From: Heterostelium album PN500
Lineage: Eukaryota; Evosea; Eumycetozoa; Acytosteliales; Acytosteliaceae
Assembly: GCF_000004825.1 (NCBI RefSeq)
Contig: NW_008805073.1
Coordinates: 62,001-126,000, forward strand
Direction: 5' to 3'
Length of the DNA stretch: 64,000 nucleotides
The notes beneath the pieces are model-generated. The model was given only the letters and a program-made list of their open reading frames with translations. It was not told where the DNA came from and ran no database searches. Below, piece by piece: positions 1 through 9,921 of the stretch (positions within the stretch are counted from its first letter, which is position 1; each line of letters begins with the position of its first letter). The position numbers and the translations under genes are program-made.

Positions 1-907
1 TGAAGCTACCGCTTATAAGGATATTGCTGTTACCACTCTTTGTGTTGTAGTTGTACTCTTTCTTTGAATATACGGGCGAAGTACCTTTGGTAGATAGCTC
101 CTCAACGGTGAGTGGAGAACGCTCACGCATTGTCATTGAACAATAGAATTGCTCTTTAATGTAGTTATTGAGTGAACACAATTGGTCGGAAGTCAATTCA
201 TTCCTGAGAGCATTGACAAAGTAACCGACGACCCAATAGCTGTGATTGACGTACGCCGGGAACACCTTTCGATCGATCTGAAACTGAAGAACGTGAAACT
301 GCCACTTCAAACGTATAGCCTTATCGAGAACCAAGAAGTAGTGGTCTAACTCCTCTTCCTCTGCAGAGGACGGGGCAATACTTCCATCGTCATTCTTGTG
401 TTTCTCCAACTCGAAACTATGGTACTTTTCCAAGTCATCACGTGAACAAAATACACGCCAAGAGTTCTCCTAATAAATATAGAGTATGTTAGTACTAATT
501 ACTTATACAAAGAGGTATCTACCTATAATTAGAATATGTATTTTAAGTTTTACCTTGTCAAAGAAACGATAATAATCTTTAGACCAATCTAAATACTTGC
601 ATACTTTGTTGTGAATGGTTGTTAGAGAGTCACGTTCAGACTCTGGCATGCCAGCATGTATATAATTAAGGATAAGACGATGAGCATCGGAGTACTCCTC
701 TTTACTATACTTCATCTGGAGATGAGTACAGCTGTCAATCTCACTTCTGTGTGAGTCTTTGAAGCTGATAATCGCAGCAAACACACCTATCAAGATGGTA
801 GCAATCGCACCGAGGATACCAGCAATACAGTTTGCCAAGTCAATTAAGCTTGGATTGACTTCAAAGTCCCTATTAATATGCTTTATAGTTTGAAAAACAC
901 TTTCCAT
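1..907 (-). CDS. Unknown membrane protein, cut by the window edge
   Basis: Two exons are visible: 907-554 and 469 running off the window start. The join is phase 0, donor GTAAAAC and acceptor TTATTAG. Exon 1 encodes 118 residues with a single hydrophobic segment (about residues 25-50, rich in Gly, Ala and Ile), which looks like one membrane span. The rest of the visible protein is hydrophilic, with an acidic stretch and several aromatic and Cys residues. The downstream frame stays open to base 1, so the C-terminus is missing. I do not recognise the family. Codon use is normal for the window and the splice sites fit, so it is probably an expressed host gene. The start is the first ATG of the open frame. 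Confidence 0.7.
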
Positions 908-1166
908 TCTCTAAGATATAACATATTTTTCTTCTTTTCCTATTATTACAGGAGTAACCAAGCAAACATCTTTGATTATTTAAGAAAAAAAAAAACAAAT
1001 GGTATTAAAGTCTCAAACTTTTAAAAGAATTTGTTTTTACTGGTGGTGCACCTTACAACAAATAAATAATGAGAAGTTTTTTAATATTTTTCTTTTTTTT
1101 TCATTTATTTTGAAAGCACCTCATACACTTCCATCATAATATATATTACAATGAACAGCAGTAACG

Positions 1167-2801
1167 ATGATAAATCAACTATATTACGTTAATTTACCAC
1201 ATCTTTTATTGGCAAAGATTATTAGTTTAATTCATGAAAATGTAGATAGAATTGTGTTTACTTTGACTTGTAAGAGATGGTTCAATGAAAGACATAAATA
1301 TCTATCTTTTAATACAGATATCATAAAAGAAATCATCACTAAGAAAGAAATAGACGATTCTTTTTTGAATTCATATAAATCAATATACATCGATTCAATC
1401 AATCGAAAGAATAATTATCATTTGTTTGCGTCATATGGTAATTCAACAGGTATGTTTATGTAATTCAATAGCAGTAATAATTAGTAACAATTAATATTAT
1501 AATTTATTAGATTATTACATAGAGTTGAATAAACTTCCTCTAATTTACAATTCAATTCGAATATCCTTACCTCAAGAACATTCTTATTTTGAAGAAATCT
1601 ATCGATTGATACCTCTATCCAATATAACCACACTAAAGAAATGTCAAACATTAAGATATAGATTACCAGAGAATCTGACATCTATATCATTCTTTCAGAA
1701 GTTTAATGAACCTTTGTTACCAGGATATCTTCCAGCTAATTTGAAGATTCTAAGCTTTAAATACACCATCTTCAATCAACCAATCAAAGTTGGAATTCTC
1801 CCAAACATATTAGAGAAATTGATTCTTGATCGTGGATTCAGACAGCCACTTGAACCAGGTGTATTACCAACATCTTTAAAGTATCTGACATACCATGGTA
1901 TTTTCTTTAAAGTTGAATCATTACCTCCAAATCTTGAAGTATTCAAATATTATGGTCGCAGTTTACTGAAAGAAAATGACGTATTACCAATGACACTTCA
2001 CACTTTAACAGCACCATCTTCATGGCTTCCAGCAATCAAATCACTTCCAAATCTTAAATCATTGTCACTAACTTTCTCCCACTATGATGATGAAACAATT
2101 GATTTAGGTTATCTTCCATCTTCACTCACTCAATTAGAGATCGAAAAAGGACGATACATTTCAACGATGCCACCATCAATCAAACGTCTTGATCTGCTTC
2201 ATGCAGAATATGATATCGATGAGATATTCAAAGATCGATCACAATATCAATTCGATTATCTATTGGTAGATGGACAGAAAACAATCACTTGAAGGATTGA
2301 AGATCAAGGAATTGGATATGAAATTCATCAATGAATCTACTCAGAAATATTCCAAATGGTATCGAAACACTTCGAATTGGAGAAGGAAGTGGTATCTCAA
2401 TTTCAGTCAGTGATATTCCATCATCAGTTCAAACATTATTTATTCATTCAATGGAATACTTTAAAATTGAAACTGATAAATCTTTTCCAAATTCATTGAA
2501 AGAGCTATATATTTGCAATATGGATCAGGTTAATCTTTCAAATAATATATTTCGAATGATTCCTTCATCACTTCAAACCCTTACACTACCAGCACTGACA
2601 ATTCCACAACCTCGAATACCCAACAATCTTGTTCTCTTCTCAAAAGAGAATAAAATCTGGTTGAGAAGAATTACCGATCATCATTATCTTTTCTTCAGTG
2701 AATATCCGATCTATTTTTCAGCTTTTGTTCATGAATCTCAAATCCCAAATATCATTTCTTATTATAAATCAAAATTTCAGAAAATAATAAAAAAAGAATA
2801 A
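1167..2801 (+). pseudogene. FNIP-repeat / F-box-like protein gene with two frame breaks
   Basis: Exon 1 (1167-1449) encodes an F-box-like N-terminus ending near the Cys-Lys-Arg-Trp of 'TCKRWFNERH'. A GTATGT...TTATTAG intron (1450-1510) joins in phase to an exon from 1511. The downstream protein has repeated FNIP-type leucine-rich units ('FNQPIK', 'QPLEPGVLPTSLK', 'LPPNLEVFKYYG'). This is the large Dictyostelid FNIP family, whose members are thought to be F-box/LRR-like substrate adaptors. The frame stops at 2290-2292; family-like sequence continues in a second frame (about 2282-2330, 'LEGLKIKELDMKF') and then in a third (about 2331-2801, 'IPNGIETLRIG'). No GT-AG intron of the right length explains this. 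Either the gene is broken by two indels or the assembly has errors. A small overlapping upstream ORF starts at 1151. Confidence 0.7.
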
Positions 2802-2927
2802 TTTAAATTATTTATTATTATTCTTCCTCTAATTATAGTCTTAACGAAGAAATTTGAAATTAATTGCAAATATTTATTTAATTAAAAAAAAAAAAGTACC
2901 AAGCGAACACATCAAAACTCAATAGAA

Positions 2928-3031
2928 TCTTCGGTAATCATTTAGTTTTTTATTTTTTGTTCTACAGCTTTTACCAAAATTGTATTTTGTGATTACAATT
3001 ATAATTTAAAATAGAATATGCTTACCGAAGA
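2928..3031. repeat. Separated 10-bp inverted repeat upstream of the dehydrogenase
   Basis: TCTTCGGTAA at 2928-2937 is repeated in inverted form as TTACCGAAGA at 3022-3031, in otherwise A+T-rich DNA 180-285 bp before the dehydrogenase start. The arms are 84 bp apart, so they could be paired protein-binding sites rather than a hairpin. The rest of 2802-3212 is low-complexity A+T sequence holding the 3' end of the FNIP gene and the promoter of the next gene. Confidence 0.35.
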
Positions 3032-3212
3032 CTATAATATGTAATTAGTATAATAATAGAATAAGCATGGCGAAGTATTGTTTAAAAGTATAAATAGCAT
3101 TCTAGCAAAATGTTTGTAGATCAAAAACATATATCAAATCAACAATCAATAAACAACAAGTTCTTTTAATAATAAAAAGAAATAAATATTATCTTTTATT
3201 TAATAACTAAAT

Positions 3213-3986
3213 ATGTCATCAACAACAACAACAATAATTACATCCAACATTCAACAACAACAAAAACAAATTGTTTTAATTACTGGTTCAAACAAGGGTA
3301 TTGGTAAAGCAACAGCCAAATTATTTGCAAGCAAAGGATTCATTACCTATGTAGCCGCTAGAAATGAAGCTGAGGGTATTAAAACAAAGAATGAGTTGAC
3401 TGTAGAGTACCCAAACGCTGATGTTAGATTCATACAATTGGAGGTGGGAAATACCGAGAGTGTAAAAGCAGCGGTCGAAAAGATCACTCAAGAGACACAC
3501 TCAAAGCTCGATATTCTAATAAACAATGCCGGTGTATTCATGAGTGTCAACCAACCATCTACCTACGACAGCGAGTCACTCAGAAAGACATTCGATGTCA
3601 ACTTCTTTGGAGTTGTCGAGGTCACCCAATTGTTCCTACCGCTACTTAGAAATGGAGCTGCCAAAGTAATATTGAATATCTCTTCGGACTTGGGATCGTT
3701 GAATCTATTGAACTACACTGACTACAAGTTTTCACAGATCAACTCACTCTCCTACAATAGTAGCAAGACTGCTCTCAATGCATTCACTGTTATGTTGGCA
3801 AAGGAATTGGCTGCCGACGGATTCAAAGTTCATTCGGTTGCACCGGGTTTCGTTAAGACACCAATGAATAACTTTACAGGTGAACTCGAACCTGAAGTTG
3901 CTGGCAACATTATCTATGAAGCTGCCATCAAAGACAATGGTACAGGTAGATTCTTGGGTTCATCATTTACTACATATCCATGGTAA
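3213..3986 (+). CDS. Short-chain dehydrogenase/reductase (carbonyl reductase-like)
   Basis: A single-exon, 257-residue classical SDR. After a Thr/Gln-rich leader of about 18 residues it shows the Rossmann cofactor motif TGSNKGIG (about residues 24-31), NNAG (104-107), the catalytic Ser in 'NISSDLG' (about 157), and the YxxxK pair Tyr181/Lys185 in 'YNSSKTALN', followed by 'PGFVKTPM'. 'AARN' after beta-strand 2 suggests NADP(H) preference. The family reduces carbonyls or oxidises alcohols with NAD(P)H; this member most resembles cytosolic carbonyl reductase-type enzymes, but its substrate cannot be read from the sequence. It starts at the first ATG after an A+T-rich leader and is preceded by the inverted repeat at 2928-3031. 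Confidence 0.9.
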   Translation: MSSTTTTIITSNIQQQQKQIVLITGSNKGIGKATAKLFASKGFITYVAARNEAEGIKTKNELTVEYPNADVRFIQLEVGNTESVKAAVEKITQETHSKLDILINNAGVFMSVNQPSTYDSESLRKTFDVNFFGVVEVTQLFLPLLRNGAAKVILNISSDLGSLNLLNYTDYKFSQINSLSYNSSKTALNAFTVMLAKELAADGFKVHSVAPGFVKTPMNNFTGELEPEVAGNIIYEAAIKDNGTGRFLGSSFTTYPW

Positions 3987-4776
3987 ATTAAACCAATGAT
4001 TTTAATACATCGATCAACAACAACAACAACAATATTTGTAATTCATTTCTATTTTAATAACTATTTATTAATAAAAAATATAAATATTAAATTTAAAATC
4101 AAAAGTAATAAAGCTAAATATGTATTAACTCTTTCTTATAAAAAATAGTGCAGAATAGAATGCGAATTTCAATGATTCCATAATAACTTTATTTATCTTC
4201 CTACTAAAAATACATACGATCTAATATAAAATATCCTTTTCTGTTTAATAAGTAATATTATAGTACTTAGTTGTAAACTGAAAAGGATAAACATGTTTGA
4301 ACATTTTATTTAAAAATAAGATATATAATGATCAAAGAAATAGTTTGAATGATGCAGCCTTTATTTTCTATCGAACCACCCATTAGACACCGCAATGGAT
4401 AGGACAAAAAGAAAAACTAGTTGTATTTCAAAATAAAACTACACAAACTAAATCCTATGTAAATATTTATTAATATTATAATATCTCCAAATAAAAAACA
4501 TGTTTTATTTATTTTTAATTTACATTTAATTAAAATATAATTAATTTTATTTTAATTATATCATAAATGTATTTGCAAATAATCTATTGATCCAGAATGC
4601 AAAAGAATAAAATTACATTCTGTTAAATCTGTTATTAGGGAAAATTTCGCAAAAAAACAAAAAAAAACAAATTATTTCATTGTTCCTATTCGATTGTCGT
4701 CTTAAGACCATCTTAAAGTGATCTATAAATCTTTTTATTTTATTTATTAAATTAGATAGAAAAAGAGAAGAGAAAA
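3987..4776. other. Intergenic, no gene seen
   Basis: A+T-rich DNA with no credible open frame. It holds the dehydrogenase 3' region and the upstream region of the TatD-like gene. A slightly more complex patch around 4340-4420 has no recognisable coding or RNA signal. Confidence 0.6.
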
Positions 4777-6749
4777 ATGTTTAGAGGAACTGTAGATCGT
4801 GCTGGTAACAGAGAAGGAAAGAAGACTAGTTTGAGAAAGACTGGTAAAGATAAGAAGGTGGCTTCGGCAACCGTTGCCGATGAAGGACCAAAGAACAGAC
4901 AGGACATCGTAGTACCAAAACTGATAGAATCGAGCAACCCGATGTCTACCTTTGATGCAGGTGCCAACCTCGTCAACAGACATCTTGAAGCGGATCAATC
5001 GAGAGTAATTCAACGTGCTTTACAAGCTGGTGTCGACGGTTGTGCAATCATAACCAACGACTTTGAGAAAACAGAACAATCCGTTCAATCCGCTTCAAAT
5101 CATCCCGGTGTCATCTACAGTGTCGTCGGTATTCATCCCAACAACATATCCTCCAAGAAGATGTCAGATAAACTATTCCTACAATTAGTTACACAATTAA
5201 GAGCTGTAAGTAGTAATACTACTAATTTAAAGATAACAACTCTTAACAACCTTGTTACTTACTAAACATTTGTTGTTTGTTTTGTTAGTTTGCTATTAAA
5301 CCACAAACAGTTGCTATCTATGTTGGATTAGATTATGAAAGAGACTATGGATTGAAGTTCCCACAGGAGAAGTTTATGAAGGCACAGATCAAGTTGGCCA
5401 ATGAACTGCGTCTGCCTGTGGTGATGCAGGATTTCGGTGGTGGTGAAGGTCTGCTGGAGGTGATGAAAGAGTGCCGTTCAGAGTTTGAACGTGGTATGAT
5501 CTATGTGTTCAATGCCGGTTCAAAGATGCTGCAAAAGTATATCGATTTGGATTTCTATATCAGTTTCAACGGTGTCATCTGTGAGGAGTCTGACAAGGGT
5601 GATCAAGCACGTGATTTCATTACACAAGTACCAAAGAATCGTTTGATCATCTTGACTGACTCACCGAATGTGACACCACAGAACATTCCAGACTCTCATA
5701 TTCGTCAGATGCCAAACGAACCATCGAATCTCATCTATATCCTAAATAGAGCGGCAGAGTGTCTAACGATGAAACCCGAAGAATTGGCAACACTCATCAA
5801 AGAGAATGCTAAAAGATTCTATGGATTATCTGTTGAACCAAACGAGACAGAGACAACAACAGAGACAACAACAACAACTGCAACAACAACAACAAAGAAT
5901 GAAGATATAACAACAAAGAAATCAACATCAACTAAAAAACAAACAACAACAACATCGACATCAAAATCAAATAAGAAGAATAGTAAACAAAAACAAGTTG
6001 AAAGTGAAGAAGAGGATGAAGAAGACGAAGATGAAGATAGTGATGATGTTGAATACTATTTGGATAGCGATGAAGAGATACCAGAGGAATTGGTTTTCAA
6101 TAAGGATAGTGACGATGAAGCGTATGAGAACGTCTATGATAGACTCGATAAATCACAGTTGGATAGTTTGTATTTCTCCTGTAAGAAGTGTAGATCAAAG
6201 CTGTTTAGATATGGCGATATCTTGGAGCATGAACAGAAACCAGCGATGCTCGATCACAACACCAAGAATACCATTAAGGAGTTGAAAAAGTGCAAGTCAT
6301 ACTTTGTCGAGCCGACAGCTGCCAGCGCCTGGCTGAAGCAGCGTCAAGACAAGCAGGTAATCTGTCCAAAGTGCGCAGCGAAACTCGGTTCGTTCAACGC
6401 TGCCGGTGAGCAGTGTTCCTGTGGAGCGGTACAACACAACCAACTTCGTATTCCAAAGAGTAAGGTGGAAGTTGTCATGCTTGGCGAAGACGGTGAGTTG
6501 ATCGACCTCGCTCTGATGCTGCACCTCGACGAAGACGAGAGCGAAGGTGACCAAGACATCAAACTCAAGAAAAAGAAGAAAATAGTAAAGAAACAAGTAA
6601 AGAAGAGTAACAAGAGTAACTTTAGTAACTATCGTAACAAAGATGCTGGTGTCTCTACGAAAAAGTCGAAATCTCAACAACCACCATCCTTAGCCAATAC
6701 CTTATCGATCGATTCCGACGAAGAAGTAGATAATCAATCAAGTGATTAG
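4777..6749 (+). CDS. TatD-like domain fused to a YVH1/DUSP12-type zinc-binding domain
   Basis: Two exons (4777-5205, 5289-6749; phase 0, GTAAGT...TTGTTAG) encode 629 residues. Residues about 54-324 are TatD/TATDN-like: 'FDAGANL', 'VVGIHPNN', 'YVGLDYERDYG', 'FNGVI', 'LTDSPN'. A Thr-rich and acidic linker follows (about 325-420). The C-terminal part (about 425-535) matches the zinc domain of YVH1/DUSP12: 'FSCKKCRSKLF', 'KSYFVEP', 'ICPKCAAKLGSFN', 'GEQCSCG'. In YVH1 this domain acts in late 60S ribosome maturation. A Lys-rich tail ends the protein. Several TatD metal ligands are replaced: the usual 'ECGLD' Glu is absent, the 'LHxR' His reads as Gln in 'MQDFGG', and the 'HSF' His is missing in 'VFNAG'. 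The TatD part is therefore probably not a nuclease. No phosphatase domain is present. Confidence 0.85.
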
Positions 6750-6826
6750 ATTTAATAAAACAAATAATAATAATAGAATAATAATAAAAAGATATATATA
6801 AAATAAAATAAAATAAATTTTTAATG

Positions 6827-7672
6827 TTAACTATATGATGTATTATTATTACTATTTCTTAAATTATTAGTTGATGTTGTTGTTGTGGTTGTTGTTGTTG
6901 TCGATGTAGTATTGTATAATTGTGATGATTGTGAAGATGATGATGGTTGTTGTTGTGATGACTGTGATGTTGATGATACAGATTGTTCGATTTGAGAGAT
7001 CTTTTGTAGATGATTCAGACCTGAACATATGGTAGGTCGTATCCTATTGATTTCCATCATCGTTATATTGTTGATACGTAAAGGATCGACACTTTGCACT
7101 GGTTTCAATGCTTCGATGATAGTATCCGACAGTTTGTTCTGTCTTCTATTAATGATGTCTTCAATTAAACCTCTGATACCATTGGCATTCGGTGTGTCAT
7201 CGGATGCAACCGACAACAACAAAGTTGCAATCTCTATATAATAAGGTGGCATCGATTCAAAGCTTGTTTCAACATTATTCTCTGCTTCATATTTATCTGT
7301 TAATCTCTCTATGAAACAATACAATCACAATTGACAAAGTTAGTATATGAAGACTTGCGCAAATGAAGAAGAAGAAGAAGAAGTAAAGTGTTAACACTTT
7401 GCTGACTTTATTGCTGACTTACCTAATGATAACCATTGTGGGAATTGTATTTTACATTTCTTTTTCTTCTTTAGAGTGATTGCTAACCAAAGAGGAACGT
7501 TAACTGGAAGTGCAGGAACGAACGGACCGTATGTTCCCGATAGGAAGTGCAGCTCCTCCATTCTAAAGTTTGGTACGATGGTGATCGATTCATCTTCTGC
7601 CAAGAACTCTATTTGAAATGGTGTGAATGGCTGTTGAAAATCATCTTTAATATTATTGCTATTTCTTAACAT
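6827..7672 (-). CDS. gins2: DNA replication complex GINS subunit PSF2
   Basis: Two exons (7672-7423, 7308-6827; phase 1) give 243 residues. The N-terminal GINS B-domain is clear: '[15 protein letters not shown]', '[20 protein letters not shown]' and '[13 protein letters not shown]', closely like PSF2 of other eukaryotes. The alpha-helical A-domain follows ('[18 protein letters not shown]', 'IRGLIEDI', 'MEINRIRP'). GINS joins CDC45 and MCM2-7 to form the replicative helicase in the nucleus. The core is of normal size (about 185 residues in animals). An added C-terminal Ser/Gln/Thr/Asn-rich tail of about 55 residues is typical dictyostelid low-complexity sequence. The gene converges on the TatD-like gene with only 77 bp between their stop codons. 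Confidence 0.95.
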
Positions 7673-7867
7673 CTTTCTTTCACTGCTATATTATAAAAAA
7701 AAAAGGTAGATAAATAAATAATATTATTGTTGTGATCATCACCATCAGATTTGCAATCAACCAAATCAAATTACCACTAAATTTAGTCTTCGCGCCAAAA
7801 TTTTGAAAAAAAAAAGTTGATATTACATTTTAGAATATCTATATTATTTTTTTATTTATTTCTAATT

Positions 7868-9247
7868 CTAATTTGATAAATAAGATAGAATAAATATTTT
7901 AAATATTTTAGTTAAATCTTCAACTGTTGTTTCATCGACAAATAAATGATCGTCGCACGCTTTATGCCAACAACTTGGGAATGGTACAGTAATTAAATGC
8001 AAAATAGGCAGTTTATATTTATGAAATGGTACATCTATTATATTTTTAAAATTTTGTTGAATTAATATTTAATATAATTAGATAACTATGTAATATATAC
8101 ATACGATCATCTTGAATTTCACCTGGTAAAAATTGACCTGTAAAATATTTATTTGGTCTATAACTTATCCTATTATTATTATTTGTTTTTTATTCAATTT
8201 CAAATTAGTTAGTTATTTAATCAAGTATTGATTTTGTCTTTTTTTAATAAATAAATATATATTTATATTTACATTCTTTTTGATGATAGTTTTGATTCGA
8301 TATCCATCATCTTCTTAAAGAGTGGTGCAGTAGGTGGGTGCGCTGAGCTAAATGTTGGATCGGGTCCACCAATGAGATCCAACAACATAAATAACTCAAT
8401 AGTGTCATAAAATGGTTTCGATTCACCTGTATTTTCATTAACCAATGTTTGATTTGCGAATTTCTTTGCCAGATGTCTTGATCCATAGAGTGAATCGGTT
8501 TCAGTCCAATCGATAAATGCTTCTTCACCATCAAAGAAAATCAATTTCAATCTCTCTATAAAATATAAATTAAAAAAACAAAACATTAATCTATCTATCT
8601 ATCTATCTTCTTGCCATTCCAATTTTAAATCATTATATTTCATACTTGGTGAACCATTCATCAATACATGTTCCATTGATTTTGCAATTTCAATAATCAT
8701 TGCAATGCTAACAGCAGAGTCGACAGTTGCCAAGAATTTAAATTCCTGAAATATATTATTGGTTTTTTTACAAATAATTAGTTATAAAGTAAATGATATT
8801 GAATGGTTTCTACATAATAAATACTTTGAAATATTTTGAATCATAGTGAGCTGCCAATATCAGAGTTGGAGCCAATGGGTCATCCAATGGGTACTTTGAG
8901 GTAACGATGATGTTATTGAACTCTTTCTGTCCGAATGGTGTCTTGTCTGTGAAGGTATCGAATTCAACATCCCAATGTTGTTCGGTGTCGAATTGCGATA
9001 CGATGTATTTTGCAACTTTTTTGATCTCTTCTGAACCAGAGTGTCTCTCTACCGCCAGATTCTTTAGATGCTTATCGAGTCTCGCGTGATTGGTAGCCTC
9101 TGTATATTTCTTCATCAGCGAATACTTCACAAGTGAAAAGTTAGGTGATTTAATAACATTGTTTGATCCGTTGTCGCTCTTTGCACTACTAACGATCGCT
9201 GATACAATCAATAATATTAAAAAAGAAATACAAATTTTAATATTCAT
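7868..9247 (-). CDS. qpct: Glutaminyl-peptide cyclotransferase (glutaminyl cyclase), secreted
   Basis: Five exons: 9247-8825, 8745-8607, 8555-8273, 8169-8105, 8034-7868, giving 358 residues. The N-terminus is a signal peptide (about residues 1-21, '[13 protein letters not shown]'). The M28-type zinc site is complete: 'LAAHYDSK' (Asp), 'FFDGEEAF' (Glu) and '[10 protein letters not shown]' (His). 'SLYGSRHLA', '[12 protein letters not shown]' and 'GEIQDDHVPF' match animal glutaminyl cyclases. The enzyme converts N-terminal Gln/Glu to pyroglutamate in the secretory pathway or outside the cell. Introns 1, 3 and 4 have normal GT-AG ends. Intron 2 has none: phase forces exon 2 to end in or beside a GATA repeat, and the only nearby GC donor would create TGA. 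Either a splicing oddity or a local sequence error affects that exon end. Confidence 0.93.
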
Positions 9248-9545
9248 TGTTTTTTTTAATTAAAATGAACATTGGACCAATTAATCTGCAGAATTGATTA
9301 AAAAATATTAATTTTTTTTCACAATCTTTTTTGCAATTTGGTTTTATGTTATGAAGTTCTTTCATAACTTAGTGTCCACAAAAGACAAAAAAGATACATT
9401 ATCAACGGACTAATATTTTATAGAGTTTATGTAAAAAATCTTTCGGGATTTAAAATTAAAACTACCATTAATATTATTTTACTCAGTTCATATATGTAAA
9501 TATTATCTTTATAAAAATATTATTAATATCTACTTTCATTCGAAT

Positions 9546-9735
9546 GAAATGACACGTCCTCTAAATCTCAACAATCTATTTATCAATTCATACACATCAG
9601 CTCCACTATTGCTTCGAAGACTTGCAGACCATCATTTTCTCTTCTTTAATGAAATCCAATATTTTTTCTACTATCATACATGAATCACAAATTAGAAATA
9701 TATATGGACATTATATTTTATTCTCAAAGTGGAAT
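9546..9735 (+). pseudogene. Relic of an FNIP-family gene C-terminus
   Basis: Reading from 9558 gives 'LLLRRLADHHFLFFNEIQYF', closely like 'WLRRITDHHYLFFSEYPIYF' near the end of the FNIP gene at 1167-2801. After a one-base shift in the T run at 9662-9667 the match continues as 'FSTIIHESQIRNI', against 'FSAFVHESQIPNI'. No start, repeats or upstream exons remain. It is a decayed fragment of a paralogue about 7 kb from the larger gene. The rest of 9248-9921 is A+T-rich and holds the divergent promoters of the cyclase and the AAA gene. Confidence 0.75.
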
Positions 9736-9921
9736 CGTTCACAATAATAATAATAAAAATAAAAACAAACAATTTTATAGCTATAATGATTATCTCATAA
9801 AAAAATATAAAATAAGTAAAGATTGATCAATTAATCGTTTTTTTATTAGAATCTCTGAAAAAAAAAAAAGAATTGAAGATCTCTTTGTTTTTTGCTATTT
9901 CATTATCTATATTAATTGAAT

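Noticed and set aside
2266-2344. Short intron to rescue the FNIP frame
   Set aside because: GT-AG candidates are 29, 37 or 79 bp; none gives the needed frame without an in-frame stop or is of plausible length.
6297-6680. Minus-strand open frames opposite the YVH1-like zinc domain
   Set aside because: They mirror the coding frame, have no family-like sequence and lie wholly inside a well-supported exon.
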